From: an uncultured Collinsella sp.
GTDB taxonomy: Bacteria; Actinomycetota; Coriobacteriia; Coriobacteriales; Coriobacteriaceae
Assembly (NCBI GenBank): GCA_900544095.1
Contig: UQTV01000001.1
Span: forward strand, 124,001 to 188,000
Length of the DNA stretch: 64,000 nt
Direction: 5' to 3'
The stretch's first letter is position 1. Each line of letters begins with the position of its first letter. The notes beneath the pieces were generated by a model. The model saw only the letters and a program-made list of their open reading frames with translations, was not told the DNA's origin and did no database searches. Shown here piece by piece: positions 54,104 to 63,225 of the stretch. The position numbers and the translations under genes are program-made.

Positions 54104-54970
54104 TTAGGCTCGACGGGCGGCGCGGCGGGCACGGGCATCTTGGATTTCCTCCAAGTGGCTAATGATCTCGGCAGCGCTTTCCTCGATGGCCTTGCCATCG
54201 GTACGCACCACAAAGCAGCCTAGGCGCTTCATGAGGGCACGGGCTTCCTCAAGCTCACTGCGCACACTCTCGGGCTCGGCATAGGAGCCGGCAACGGCAC
54301 GGGCGTAGTCATCGCCCAAGCGGCTATCGCGAATTTCGGAAATCACATCGACGGTCGAGATCAGACCAAACAACCGCATCGGGTCAACCTCGTAAATCGA
54401 CTTCGGCGGCTCCATGCCATGCGCCAGTGGGACATTGGCAACCTTGTAGCCCTGATAGGCTAAATACATCGACAGCGGCGTCTTGGATGTACGCGACACA
54501 CCCAGCAGCACGATATCGGCACCCGACAGATCGTCGCAACCGCGCCCGTCATCGTGCTCAACGAAATACTCCATGGCCTCGATACGATGGAAATAGCGGT
54601 CATCGGTCTTGTGAATCACGCCCGCAACGCACTTGGGCGGCACACCGATGAGCGACGACAGCACGGCAAGCGTCGGGCCGATCAGGTCGACCGAACGGAT
54701 ATGCAGCATACCCAGGTAATCGAGCACGCGGGCGCGAAGCGCCGGATCGACAATGGTATGGAACACGGCGACATCGCGATGGTCGGCATCGACGCGCGGC
54801 CCCACAAATGACTTGACCTGCTCCACGGAGGTCACCTTGGGCAGGCGCAAAACGCGAAAAGCCCCTTCATCAAATTGCCCGGACGCCGCAAGCACCACCT
54901 CACAAGCGGTATCGCCGAGCGAGTCGGAGATAACGATAACGGTGGGACGAGCGGTGACCGGGCAATCCAT
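54104..54970 (-). CDS. ppsR: Pyruvate, phosphate dikinase regulatory protein (DUF299 kinase/phosphorylase)
   Basis: Bifunctional enzyme that inactivates PPDK by ADP-dependent phosphorylation of the Thr beside the catalytic His, and reactivates it with Pi. The 288-residue product has VIVISDSLGDTACEVV at the start and the P-loop-like motif GVSRTSKTPLSMYLA at about 155-169. ATG at 54970 follows glyS by 34 bp on the same strand, so it is probably co-transcribed with glyQ-glyS. The adjacent ppdK makes PPDK the target rather than PEP synthetase. Confidence 0.92.
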   Translation of the reverse strand: MDCPVTARPTVIVISDSLGDTACEVVLAASGQFDEGAFRVLRLPKVTSVEQVKSFVGPRVDADHRDVAVFHTIVDPALRARVLDYLGMLHIRSVDLIGPTLAVLSSLIGVPPKCVAGVIHKTDDRYFHRIEAMEYFVEHDDGRGCDDLSGADIVLLGVSRTSKTPLSMYLAYQGYKVANVPLAHGMEPPKSIYEVDPMRLFGLISTVDVISEIRDSRLGDDYARAVAGSYAEPESVRSELEEARALMKRLGCFVVRTDGKAIEESAAEIISHLEEIQDARARRAARRA

Positions 54971-55004
54971 GCGGGGCTCCTTTTGCGCTTATGCGCAGGC
55001 TGGC

Positions 55005-57101
55005 TTACTTTTTGCGGGCAAGCTCACCGATGTTGGCAATGCCGGAGAAAACGGCCTCGAAGCGGTTGAGCAGCTTAAGGCGATTATCGCGAAGCTGCTC
55101 GTCCTTGTCCATGACCATGACCTCATCGAAGAAACGGTCGATGGGCGCGCGCAGGGCGGCGAGGGCGGCAAATGCGGTCGGGTAGTCCTCGGCAGCAAGG
55201 GCGGCATCGACGGCGGTCTGAGCAGCCTCGGAGGCGTCGGCGAGCGCAAGCTCGACCTCGCCCATCAGGCTGCGGTCATACTCCGCACCCAGCTCGGGCT
55301 TGGAGATATGCGCGGCGCGGGCATAGGCGGTCGCCAGGTTGTCGAACGTCTCAGCGTCGTTCTTGCGGGCCTCGTCGAGGGCGGCGCAGCGGGCGAAGAA
55401 GACGGACGGGGCGATGATGTGCACCGCGGAGACGGCGGCGACGGTATCGGCCGGAATCTTTTCGTCGCGGGCCATGCTCACCAGGCGGCCATGGAAGAAG
55501 TCACGAACCTGCTGGGCGACCTCGGCGGCGTCGAACTCAATGCCCTGCTCACTGTAGAGTTCGAGGGCAAAGTCGATGAGCGACGTGGGGTCGATCGGCA
55601 GACGGTCGCGCAGGATGTTGATAATGCCGATAGCGGCACGACGCAGCGCGTAGGGGTCGGAGGAGCCGGTCGGGGGCTCGCCGATGGCAAAGATACCGGC
55701 GATGGTATCGAGCTTGTCGGCGCAGGCCACGATGCAGCCAGCGGTGCCCTCGGGCAGCTCGTCACCGGCAAAACGGGGACGATAGTGATCGCGAATAGCA
55801 TGGGCGACCTCGTCGTTCTCCCCCATCGCGGTCGCGTAATAACCGCCCATCACGCCCTGCTGGCTCGTGAACTCGACGACGGCGTTGGACACCAGGTCTG
55901 CCTTGCACAGGTGTGCGGCGCGAGCAGCGTCGGCGGCAAGATGGGCGCCCAGGTGAGCCTCGCGGGCGATAGCGAGCGCGAGCTGCTCGATGCGCTCGGA
56001 CTTGGCGAGCACGCTACCGAGCTTCTCCTGGAAGGCAACCTTGGACAGACGCTCACGGAACTCGTCGAGGGAGATCTTCAGGTCCTCCTCGTAGAAGAAC
56101 TTAGCGTCGTCCAGACGGGCGCGCACGACGCGCTCGTTACCGTCGATCACTCGCTCGGCATTCTCGGGCTTGCTGTTGGAGACGACCACGAACTCACGCG
56201 TCAGCTTGCCCTCGCCGTCATAGATCGGGAAGTAGCGCTGGTTGGTGAGCATGGACTCGCAGATAATCTCGTGCGGGACCTTGAGGAACTCCTCGTCGAA
56301 AGTACCGACGAGCACCGTCGGCCACTCGCAGAGGTTAATGACCTCCTCAAAGACCTTCTTGGGCGTATCGACATGGCAGCCGGGGCGAGCGGCCTCGACC
56401 TCGGAGATACCGGCAAGGATGGCCTCGCGACGGCGCTCGGCAGAAAGCACGCCGGCGTCCTCGAGTACCTGCTCGTAGGCGGCGGGGCTGGCGACAACGT
56501 GGTCACCGGGGCCGAGCACGCGATGGCCGCGCGTGGTGTTGCCGCTCGTCACGTCGGCAAATGACACAGGCACAACATCCTCGCCCAGAAGGCAGCAAAT
56601 CCAGCGGACCGGGCGCACGAAGGTGGCGTGCTCGTGGCCCCAGCGCTGGGAGCGGTAGTTGGGCCACTGCAGGCCGGCAATGGTCTTCTCGCACAGGGCC
56701 GTCAGGATCGGGGTTGCCGGTGCGGAGGGAATGTTCTTCTCGGCAAAGACATACTCGCGACCATCGGTATCCTCACGACGGACCAGGTCCTCGGCAGCCA
56801 CACCGCACTTGCGGGCGAAGCCCTGGGCGGCCTTGGTGGCGTTACCGTCAGCGTCGAAGGCGATGTTTGCCGCGGGGCCACGCTTGACCTCGTGAACCTC
56901 ATCGGTCGCGGTGGCAACGTCGGCAACGAGCGCAGCCAGGCGACGCGGGCTCGAGATCACGCGGACCTCGCCGTGGGCCAGACCGGCCTCGTCGAGACCC
57001 TTGGCGATCATGGTACCAAGCTGCTTGACGGCATTGTTCAGCGGTGCAGAGGGCATTTCCTCCGTACCGACCTCAAACAGGAAATCCTTAGCGTCTGCCA
57101 T
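55005..57101 (-). CDS. glyS: Glycyl-tRNA synthetase beta subunit
   Basis: Beta chain of the heterotetrameric bacterial glycyl-tRNA synthetase, binding tRNA. The 698-residue product has FEVGTEEMPSAPL at the start, RGPAANIAFDADGNATKAAQGFARK-like sequence, PVRWICCLLG, the HD-like KADLVSNAVVEFTSQQGVMGG region and the C-terminal DALR anticodon domain. Its ATG at 57101 is three bases after the glyQ stop. Confidence 0.97.
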   Translation of the reverse strand: MADAKDFLFEVGTEEMPSAPLNNAVKQLGTMIAKGLDEAGLAHGEVRVISSPRRLAALVADVATATDEVHEVKRGPAANIAFDADGNATKAAQGFARKCGVAAEDLVRREDTDGREYVFAEKNIPSAPATPILTALCEKTIAGLQWPNYRSQRWGHEHATFVRPVRWICCLLGEDVVPVSFADVTSGNTTRGHRVLGPGDHVVASPAAYEQVLEDAGVLSAERRREAILAGISEVEAARPGCHVDTPKKVFEEVINLCEWPTVLVGTFDEEFLKVPHEIICESMLTNQRYFPIYDGEGKLTREFVVVSNSKPENAERVIDGNERVVRARLDDAKFFYEEDLKISLDEFRERLSKVAFQEKLGSVLAKSERIEQLALAIAREAHLGAHLAADAARAAHLCKADLVSNAVVEFTSQQGVMGGYYATAMGENDEVAHAIRDHYRPRFAGDELPEGTAGCIVACADKLDTIAGIFAIGEPPTGSSDPYALRRAAIGIINILRDRLPIDPTSLIDFALELYSEQGIEFDAAEVAQQVRDFFHGRLVSMARDEKIPADTVAAVSAVHIIAPSVFFARCAALDEARKNDAETFDNLATAYARAAHISKPELGAEYDRSLMGEVELALADASEAAQTAVDAALAAEDYPTAFAALAALRAPIDRFFDEVMVMDKDEQLRDNRLKLLNRFEAVFSGIANIGELARKK

Positions 57102-57104
57102 GGC

Positions 57105-58016
57105 TTACGCCACCTCGCCTTCCTGGTCGGCATTCTCGTTGACTCCGGCGACCTCGGCCATGTAGGCCTCGCAGCACGCCTTGGCGACGGCGCGGACGCG
57201 CAGGATGTAGTTGGCACGCTCGACCGCGGACAGGGCGCCGCGGGCATCGAGCAGGTTGAAGGCGTGGCTGCACTTCATGACACAGTCGTACGCCGGCAAC
57301 GGCAGCTTGCGCTCCAGACAGGAATGGCACTCGGCCTCGTAGTCGTCAAACTTCTGACGCATCATCTCGACGTTGGCGACCTCAAAGTTATAGGCACTGA
57401 ACTCGCGCTCGTTCTCGAGGAACACGTCGCCATAGGTCATGGGCGTGCCGTCGGGCAGATAGCTCCACACCAGATCGTAGACCGAGTTGACGCCCTGAGC
57501 GTACATGGCGATACGCTCCAGGCCATAGGTGATCTCGACGGGCACGGGGTCGACCTCGATACCGCCCACCTGCTGGAAGTACGTGAACTGCGTGACCTCC
57601 ATGCCGTTGAGCCAGACCTCCCAGCCAAGGCCCCAGGCGCCCAGCGTCGGGCTCTCCCAGTCGTCCTCGACAAAACGGACGTCATGGTCGTTGGGGTCCA
57701 GGCCAATGGCAGCAAGAGACCCCAGGTAAAGCTCCTGAGCATTAACCGGAGAGGGCTTAATGAGCACCTGGAACTGATAGTAGTGCTGCATGCGGTTAGG
57801 GTTCTCGCCGTAGCGGCCGTCGGCGGGACGGCGGCAGGGCTGCGCATAGCAGGTGCGCCATTCGGCGGGACCGAGCGAGCGCAGCGTGGTCGCGGTATGG
57901 AAGGTACCGGCACCGACCTCGGAGTCATAGGGCTGCATAATGACGCAGCCCTGCTCGCCCCAGTACTGCTGGAGGCGCAGGATGATGTCTTGGAAGGAAA
58001 GCGATGAAGCGTTCAT
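57105..58016 (-). CDS. glyQ: Glycyl-tRNA synthetase alpha subunit
   Basis: Catalytic class II chain making glycyl-adenylate. The 303-residue product has [70 protein letters not shown] and [16 protein letters not shown] is at 58016. The promoter -10 lies at 58063-58068, so the leader is only about 40 bases; this rules out a T-box, which often controls glycyl-tRNA synthetases elsewhere. Confidence 0.97.
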   Translation of the reverse strand: MNASSLSFQDIILRLQQYWGEQGCVIMQPYDSEVGAGTFHTATTLRSLGPAEWRTCYAQPCRRPADGRYGENPNRMQHYYQFQVLIKPSPVNAQELYLGSLAAIGLDPNDHDVRFVEDDWESPTLGAWGLGWEVWLNGMEVTQFTYFQQVGGIEVDPVPVEITYGLERIAMYAQGVNSVYDLVWSYLPDGTPMTYGDVFLENEREFSAYNFEVANVEMMRQKFDDYEAECHSCLERKLPLPAYDCVMKCSHAFNLLDARGALSAVERANYILRVRAVAKACCEAYMAEVAGVNENADQEGEVA

Positions 58017-58062
58017 GCCTCTAATATCCCCTCGTCGAAACGATTACACGGTTAGGTACTGT

Positions 58063-58068
58063 ACTATA
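58063..58068 (-). promoter_or_regulatory. Probable -10 of glyQ-glyS
   Basis: The minus strand reads TATAGT, just before the glyQ start region. No good -35 is visible. Confidence 0.5.
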
Positions 58069-58075
58069 GCGGTTT

Positions 58076-58639
58076 TTAGTCGATAGCGCCGATGCGGTTG
58101 AGCGGCCAGTAGCGCACAAGCGCCACAGCGATCAAATCAGAGCGATCGACGGGACCAAAGTAGCGCGAGTCGGCAGAGTTTTCGCGGTTGTCGCCCATCA
58201 CCCACACGCACCCGTCGGGAACGGTGTAGGGATAACTCACCTGGGCGCCAGGCGCTTGGACCGAAAGCGGCCAGCTCATGCCCGTCGTATAGTCCTCGTC
58301 GAGCGCTTGGCCGTCAACGACCACCTTGCCGTCCTGCAGGTCGACCGTCTGGCCGGCCGTGGCAATAACACGCTTGACAAGAACATCATGCTCGGAAGTG
58401 GCATCGGGGTTGTGGAACACCACGATATCACCCTGTTTGACGGGCTGACCGAGCTCGAGGCTCACCTTTTGTGCCAGGATCTGGTCGCCAATCTCGATCG
58501 TGTCCTCCATGGAGCCGGTGGGTACCACAAAGGGCTCGACCACAAAGGTGCGGATCAGGAAGGTGGCCACGAGCGCGATCGCGATGACCGCGACCCACTC
58601 AAAAGCGCCCCTCAACGCGGAATGCTGCGATGGAACCAT
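58076..58639 (-). CDS. lepB: Signal peptidase I
   Basis: Removes signal peptides on the outer face of the membrane. The 187-residue product has one N-terminal membrane helix (about 12-32), then VVPTGSMEDTI with the catalytic Ser, DVLVKRVIATAG with the catalytic Lys, and GDNRENSADSRYFGPV. ATG at 58639 follows GAGGAG and overlaps the end of trmD (TGAGAATG). It is the last gene of rpsP-khpA-rimM-trmD-lepB. Confidence 0.95.
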   Translation of the reverse strand: MVPSQHSALRGAFEWVAVIAIALVATFLIRTFVVEPFVVPTGSMEDTIEIGDQILAQKVSLELGQPVKQGDIVVFHNPDATSEHDVLVKRVIATAGQTVDLQDGKVVVDGQALDEDYTTGMSWPLSVQAPGAQVSYPYTVPDGCVWVMGDNRENSADSRYFGPVDRSDLIAVALVRYWPLNRIGAID

Positions 58640-58641
58640 TC

Positions 58642-59400
58642 TCACTCCTCGCTCTGCGAATACGAAGCGTCCAGAATCTCCTGCGCGTATGCGCGCTCCT
58701 GGGGCGTAAGCCGTGCCGTCTCGATCAGGTCGGGACGCCAGCGGCAGGTGCGCTCGATGGCATTCTTACGGCGCCAGGCGTCAACCTTGGCATGGTCACC
58801 GCTCACGAGCACCGGCGGCACGCCCTCGCCGTTGAATTCAGCAGGGCGAGTGTACTGCGCATACTCGAGCAGGCCTCCGTCCTCGGCGGTCGAGAACGAC
58901 TCGTCGACGTTGCTCATCTCGTCACCAAGGGCGCCGGGAATCAGGCGTACGACAGCATCGGCAACGACCATAGCGGGAAGCTCGCCGCCCGTGAGCACGT
59001 AATCGCCGATCGACAGGCGCTCGTCGGCATACGCATAGGCACGCTCGTCGACACCCTCGTAACGGCTGCACACAAACAGCAAGCGCTCGCTTTTGAGCAG
59101 GCGCTCGGCCACATGCTGTGTAAAGGGCTCGCCACAGGGGGTAAAAAACACCACGGTGGGCTTAGGACCCTCGGAGCTAATAGCCTCGATGGCCTCGGCA
59201 ATAGGCTCGACCTTCATGAGCATGCCCTGCCCGCCGCCGTACGGCTCGTCATCGACGGTACGATGGCGGTCGTGCGTCCAGTCGCGCAGGTTATACGCCT
59301 TAAAATCAAAAAGGCCGGCCTTGCGGGCGCGGCCCAAAATCGATGTGGACATGACGGGCTCAAACATCTCGGGAAAGACCGAAAGGGTCTCAATCAGCAT
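58642..59400 (-). CDS. trmD: tRNA (guanine-N1)-methyltransferase TrmD
   Basis: Makes m1G37 in tRNA, preventing +1 frameshifts. The 252-residue SPOUT protein has the trefoil-knot segments FFTPCGEPFTQHVAERL, RYEGVDERAYAYADERLSIGDYVLTGGE-like sequence and VVRLIPGALG. ATG at 59400 has GGAGGACAAC ahead, 10 bp after rimM. The C-terminal domain is of usual length. Confidence 0.97.
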   Translation of the reverse strand: MLIETLSVFPEMFEPVMSTSILGRARKAGLFDFKAYNLRDWTHDRHRTVDDEPYGGGQGMLMKVEPIAEAIEAISSEGPKPTVVFFTPCGEPFTQHVAERLLKSERLLFVCSRYEGVDERAYAYADERLSIGDYVLTGGELPAMVVADAVVRLIPGALGDEMSNVDESFSTAEDGGLLEYAQYTRPAEFNGEGVPPVLVSGDHAKVDAWRRKNAIERTCRWRPDLIETARLTPQERAYAQEILDASYSQSEE

Positions 59401-59410
59401 GTTGTCCTCC

Positions 59411-59932
59411 CTACTTGTCCATATCGATCAGGCCGTCCATAACGTGGACGGAAATTGTTCCTGTGTCGGGAAGATCGAGCACAACCTGCTCGATCACGGG
59501 AATCAGTACCTCGCCGTACCGATCACCCTCGACAACCCAAACATCGTTAGCGGGCGTCGACATGATCTCGACGATCGTGCCGAGTGAACCGAAGCGCTCG
59601 TCGACCACCTCGCGACCCATCAGGTCGGTATAGGCGGCGTCGAGTGAATCGAGCTCAAAATCGTCACGATTTGCCAACACATAGCATCCCGTGATGCCCT
59701 CGGCGGCCGTCAAGTCGTCAATGCCCTCAAACGAGACCAGATCGCCATCGCCCGTATCGGTGACGGACACGACCGTGCAAAAGCGGTCGCGCTTGAGCGC
59801 CGGCGGCGTCAGGGCGACGCGCATACCCGGCTCTAATACAGAAGGAAGCCCCCGCAGCGGTTGCGCGAGGACCTCCCCCTTCCTTCCGTGCGGCTTGACC
59901 ACACGGGCGATGTTTTTGTACTGGGACCTCAA
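59411..59932 (-). CDS. rimM: 16S rRNA processing protein RimM
   Basis: 30S maturation factor that binds S19 and the 30S head. The 173-residue product has the N-terminal RimM barrel (NIARVVKPHGRKGEVLAQPL, CYVLANRDD) and a C-terminal PRC barrel (DLMGREVVDERFGSLGTIVEI, DVWVVEGDRYGEVLIPVIEQVV-like). The start is TTG at 59932, four bases after the khpA stop, with little Shine-Dalgarno sequence, so it is probably coupled. Confidence 0.94.
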   Translation of the reverse strand: MRSQYKNIARVVKPHGRKGEVLAQPLRGLPSVLEPGMRVALTPPALKRDRFCTVVSVTDTGDGDLVSFEGIDDLTAAEGITGCYVLANRDDFELDSLDAAYTDLMGREVVDERFGSLGTIVEIMSTPANDVWVVEGDRYGEVLIPVIEQVVLDLPDTGTISVHVMDGLIDMDK

Positions 59933-59936
59933 GGTC

Positions 59937-60221
59937 CTAGCCCAGAACCTCTACCTCGACAGCAGTGTCGAGGCGAGCGGCCAGTGCACGGGCGAGCGTG
60001 CGAATGGCCTTGATGGTACGGCCACGACGGCCGATGACCTTAGCGACGTCATCCTCGGCGACCGAAACCTCGATCGTAGAGGCGTCGTCACTATCGATGA
60101 CCTCAAGGCTCACGGAATCCGGGTCGTCGACGATCTGAACAACGAGATATTCGACGAGATCGGCGATGCGATCTGAGAGCATTGCCTCACCCTCGAGCTG
60201 TGCAGCGTCAACCTCAGGCAC
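59937..60221 (-). CDS. khpA: KH-domain RNA-binding protein KhpA
   Basis: Small KH-domain protein that acts with KhpB in global RNA binding in other Gram-positive bacteria. The 94-residue product has the GxxG loop in VIGRRGRTIKAIRTL at about 61-75, and an acidic leader. The start is GTG at 60221 with GAGGAG ahead, three bases after rpsP; an internal ATG at codon 14 would remove the acidic leader. The rpsP-khpA-rimM-trmD order is standard for Gram-positive bacteria. Confidence 0.93.
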   Translation of the reverse strand: MPEVDAAQLEGEAMLSDRIADLVEYLVVQIVDDPDSVSLEVIDSDDASTIEVSVAEDDVAKVIGRRGRTIKAIRTLARALAARLDTAVEVEVLG

Positions 60222-60224
60222 GAT

Positions 60225-60566
60225 TTACTCCTCGGCGCCCTCAGCGGCCTCAGCGGCAGCCTTAGCGGCCTCGGCCTCTTTGGCGAGCTGCTTCTTGGAC
60301 TTCTTGACGACGGTCTCGGTCTTCTCGCCCTCGTTGGCGGCCTTGACCAGAGCGGCGACGGCGTCGGTGAGCTGAGCGCCCTTGGACTGCCAGTCGGCGA
60401 TCTTCTCGAGGTCGAGGTTGATGGTCTTGGGGGCGGTCATCGGGTTGTAGCGGCCAACCTCCTCGATGATACGACCGTCACGCGGGGCGCGGGAATCGGC
60501 GACGACGACACGGTAGTACGGACGCTTCTTAGCGCCGTGACGAGCAAGGCGAATCTTGACTGCCAA
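60225..60566 (-). CDS. rpsP: 30S ribosomal protein S16
   Basis: Ribosomal protein bS16. The 113-residue product has [39 protein letters not shown] and [14 protein letters not shown], and then an Ala/Lys/Glu-rich tail of about 30 residues beyond the usual end. The start is TTG at 60566 with GGAGGAG six bases ahead. It is the first gene of the operon; promoter at 60696-60723. Confidence 0.97.
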   Translation of the reverse strand: MAVKIRLARHGAKKRPYYRVVVADSRAPRDGRIIEEVGRYNPMTAPKTINLDLEKIADWQSKGAQLTDAVAALVKAANEGEKTETVVKKSKKQLAKEAEAAKAAAEAAEGAEE

Positions 60567-60695
60567 AGGAAACTCCTCCAACCAAGCAGCTTTAGGCTGC
60601 AACTACAAACAAACAGTTGAACATAATACGCCATCGACGCGGGCAGGTGAAGTCCGTGAGACCAACTTCTTCGGTGTAGTCGAAGGCAAATCCAT

Positions 60696-60723
60696 ATCTT
60701 AGACAAGAATTCGCGATTTGCAA
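60696..60723 (-). promoter_or_regulatory. Promoter of the rpsP operon
   Basis: The minus strand has TTGCAA (60718-60723), 16 bp, TAAGAT (60696-60701). The start would be near 60689, giving a leader of about 120 bases. Confidence 0.7.
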
Positions 60724-60755
60724 GCACATCCACGCACCCCACATGAGCTGCGCGG

Positions 60756-60761
60756 TATACT
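60756..60761 (+). promoter_or_regulatory. -10 box of dinB placing the start at or next to the ATG
   Basis: TATACT ends seven bases before the dinB ATG (60768), so transcription should begin at or beside the start codon. No Shine-Dalgarno sequence precedes the ATG, consistent with a leaderless mRNA. The -35 is poor. Confidence 0.55.
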
Positions 60762-60767
60762 CATGCC

Positions 60768-62021
60768 ATGAATAGACGCGAACATACATACGGTTATGAA
60801 GATGCTTCGGGCGTCACGCCGCCGCCCTGGACGGGGCCGGCGGTGGGCCTCATGGATCTCGATGCGTTTTTTGCGAGCGTGGAGATGCTCGACCATCCCG
60901 AGTGGCGCGGCAAGCCACTCATCGTGGGTGGCGATGCCGATTCCCGCGGCGTTGTGTCCACCTGCTCATACGAGGCGCGTCGCTTTGGCGTGCACTCCGC
61001 CATGCCCTCGGCCGAGGCACGGCGCCTCTGTCCGCAGGCCATTTGGACGCATGGGCACTTTGATCGCTACCGCGAGGTGAGCGCGCAGGTCATGGCGATT
61101 CTTGCCGAAGAGACGCCGCGCGTTGAGCGCGTATCCATCGACGAAGCCTTTATCGATATCACACCGGGTCGTTTTGCGCCCGAGGACCCGCTGCTGGTTG
61201 CACGGCGCATAAGCGACCGCGTGGCAGCGCTGGGAGTGACCTGTTCCATTGGCGTGGGCTGCAACAAGACGGTCGCAAAGATCGCAAGCGAGCGGGATAA
61301 GCCGTTTGGGCTGACCATCGTGCGCCCCGGAACCGAGCAGCGCTTTTTGGCCGCGCTGCCGGTATCTGCCATGAGCGGCATCGGGCGCTCGGCCGAGGAG
61401 CGACTGCGCCGCATGCGCATCTACACGCTCGGCGAGCTGTCACGCGCGCCGGAATCCACGCTAGCTGCAATTTTTGGCGTCAACGGCGAACGCATGCGCC
61501 AGCGTGCGCTGGGGCTCGAAATATCCGAAGTAACAAGCCTCGATGAGGAACGCGAGGTTAAATCCGTGAGCAATGAGCGCACCTTTGCGAAAGATTTGAC
61601 TGAGCGTGGGGACATCGAAGCGGCGATTGCGCTGTTGGGAGAGTCGGTTGGACGCCGCCTGCGCCGTCAGGGACTGACGGGCGGCACGCTAACGCTCAAG
61701 CTTAAGTATTCGTATGGCAGCGGACGCACGGCGCAGCGGCGTCTTCCCCACCCCACCGACGACGAGAACATCTTTGTCGCGGTTGCGCTCGAACTGCTCG
61801 ACAACATCTGGCAGGAAGGCATGCATGTTCGCTTAGCAGGCATCGGCATGAGCGACTTTGACCATCAGGGCGGCATCCAGACCGACCTGTTCTGCGAAGT
61901 CGACGACCGCGGAGCCCAATCCAGCGACCGCCGCGAGCTCTCCGTCGCGATCGACGCCGTCCGAGACAAGTTCGGCGACACCGCCCTATCCTTCGGCCGC
62001 CAATCCCGCTTCAACGATTAA
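60768..62021 (+). CDS. dinB: DNA polymerase IV (Y-family)
   Basis: Error-prone translesion polymerase. The 417-residue product has GLMDLDAFFASVEM with the first catalytic Asp, GVVSTCSYEARRFGVHSAMPS, RVSIDEAFIDIT with the catalytic DE pair, CSIGVGCNKTVAKIASE, a helix-hairpin-helix near LPVSAMSGIG and the little-finger domain. QTDLF near residue 381 resembles a beta-clamp motif. It is one of four plus-strand genes, divergent from rpsP. I see no SOS box. ATG at 60768 is the only sensible start. Confidence 0.95.
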   Translation: MNRREHTYGYEDASGVTPPPWTGPAVGLMDLDAFFASVEMLDHPEWRGKPLIVGGDADSRGVVSTCSYEARRFGVHSAMPSAEARRLCPQAIWTHGHFDRYREVSAQVMAILAEETPRVERVSIDEAFIDITPGRFAPEDPLLVARRISDRVAALGVTCSIGVGCNKTVAKIASERDKPFGLTIVRPGTEQRFLAALPVSAMSGIGRSAEERLRRMRIYTLGELSRAPESTLAAIFGVNGERMRQRALGLEISEVTSLDEEREVKSVSNERTFAKDLTERGDIEAAIALLGESVGRRLRRQGLTGGTLTLKLKYSYGSGRTAQRRLPHPTDDENIFVAVALELLDNIWQEGMHVRLAGIGMSDFDHQGGIQTDLFCEVDDRGAQSSDRRELSVAIDAVRDKFGDTALSFGRQSRFND

Positions 62022-62033
62022 CCGCCTTTGGGC

Positions 62034-62076
62034 AAAAAGAAAGCCGGGCAGGTACGGAAAACCGCAACTGCCCGGC
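62034..62076 (-). terminator. Terminator after rsfS, convergent with dinB
   Basis: GCCGGGCAG pairs with CTGCCCGGC. On the minus strand it is followed by TTTCTTTTTG, so it terminates the nadD-yqeK-rsfS transcript; the hairpin may also serve dinB from the other side. Confidence 0.85.
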
Positions 62077-62120
62077 GAAATGCACGAGGCTAGCTAAAAA
62101 GCCCCGTATCAAATGTGCTG

Positions 62121-62576
62121 TTAGAGGAGGTTGAGGGGGAGCTGGGGGGCGTCACCCCAGAGCTTTTCTAGGCGGTAGAAGTCGCGGGCTTCGGGAGTGA
62201 AGACGTGGACGACGACCGAACCGTAGTCCATGAGCATCCAGGTCTTCTGCTCGCGGCCCTCGATGGAGAACGGATGCTCGCCGCAAGCCTCGGCGACCTT
62301 CTCCTCGATCTCGTCGACGATAGAATCGACCTGGCGGTTGTTGGTACCGGTGGCAAGCACAAAGTAGTCGCACACGTCGGAAAGCTCGGTCAGGTCGAGC
62401 ACCTGCACGTCCTCGCCTTTCTTGTCGTAGGCGGCCTGCGCGGCGGCGCGGGCGACATCCTCGGCGGCGACACCGCTCGCGGACAGCGAGGCGGCGGTGC
62501 GGTCGGACGTGGCAACGAAACTCTTGTGCTCCACATCCTTAAGAATCTGCTCGTCAGTCATGGTCTCGTCGGCCAT
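62121..62576 (-). CDS. rsfS: Ribosomal silencing factor RsfS
   Basis: Binds L14 and blocks subunit joining under poor nutrition. The 151-residue product has an N-terminal acidic extension and then the core: KGEDVQVLDLTELSDVCDYFVLATG, NRQVDSIVDEIEEKV, WMLMDYGSVVVHVFTPEARDFYRLEKLWGDA-type sequence. ATG at 62576 has GAGGT five bases ahead. The nadD-yqeK-rsfS order is the standard Gram-positive arrangement. Confidence 0.95.
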   Translation of the reverse strand: MADETMTDEQILKDVEHKSFVATSDRTAASLSASGVAAEDVARAAAQAAYDKKGEDVQVLDLTELSDVCDYFVLATGTNNRQVDSIVDEIEEKVAEACGEHPFSIEGREQKTWMLMDYGSVVVHVFTPEARDFYRLEKLWGDAPQLPLNLL

Positions 62577-62604
62577 GGAATACCTCTTTCTAGACACACC
62601 CGAG

Positions 62605-63225
62605 CTAGCGCAGCTGGGCGTAATGGTTGTAAATCGTAATAGCCGTGGGATAAAGATAGCGCCCGGACTGGATCACATAGACCAGACCCTGCGCAAAACA
62701 GGAGAAGAACAACTCGTCGAGCGAGGACTTCCCCACCATCTTGCGCAGCGCATGGGCATAGTCGCCGTGGCGGTTGGGCTCGATGGCATCTGCCACAAAG
62801 ACCACCATATCGAGCGGCGTCATGTCGCAGGCACCCACGGTGTGACGGTCGACAGCCTGGAAAACAGCCGGCGACAGCTCGGGGAAAAGCTGCGGAAGCT
62901 CATAGGCGGCAACAGGGCCATGCAAAAGCGGCGTCGCGGCGGAAGGAGAGCCGGCAACCTTGATGCCATAGTGAAGCGCGCGGGCCACGAGCTCGTCATC
63001 GGAAAGCACCTTGTCCCAGTCGTGGATCAAGCCGGCGGCAGCGGCATCAAAGCGGTCAACGCCGTAGACCTCGGCCAGATGAAGTGCGGTCTCGGCAACA
63101 CCCAGCGAATGCACATAGCGCTTGCGCTTATCTTTCATGCGAACATCGAGCAGCTCTTGAATGCGCTTGAGCAGCGCGCGCTCATCGCCCTCAAACTGAT
63201 CCTCTACCGACAACGTAGCCCCCAT
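62605..63225 (-). CDS. yqeK: YqeK-type HD hydrolase (symmetrical Ap4A hydrolase)
   Basis: HD-domain phosphohydrolase; YqeK proteins cleave diadenosine tetraphosphate to ADP. The 206-residue product has the metal residues in YVHSLGVAETA, AGLIHDWDK (HD pair), LLHGPVAA, DRHTVG and FVADAIEPNR. ATG at 63225 shares one base with the nadD stop (TGATG). The residues after HD (WDK in place of the usual YAK/CAK) differ slightly. It lies between nadD and rsfS as expected. Confidence 0.92.
   Translation of the reverse strand: MGATLSVEDQFEGDERALLKRIQELLDVRMKDKRKRYVHSLGVAETALHLAEVYGVDRFDAAAAGLIHDWDKVLSDDELVARALHYGIKVAGSPSAATPLLHGPVAAYELPQLFPELSPAVFQAVDRHTVGACDMTPLDMVVFVADAIEPNRHGDYAHALRKMVGKSSLDELFFSCFAQGLVYVIQSGRYLYPTAITIYNHYAQLR

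Noticed and set aside
58017..58075. T-box riboswitch before glyQ-glyS
   Set aside because: The leader is only about 40 bases, too short for a T-box, and no terminator/antiterminator pair is present.
60768..60810. Possible SOS box at dinB (CGAAC near 60778)
   Set aside because: The second half-site is not at the spacing of either the Bacillus/actinobacterial CGAAC-N4-GTTCG or the E. coli type.
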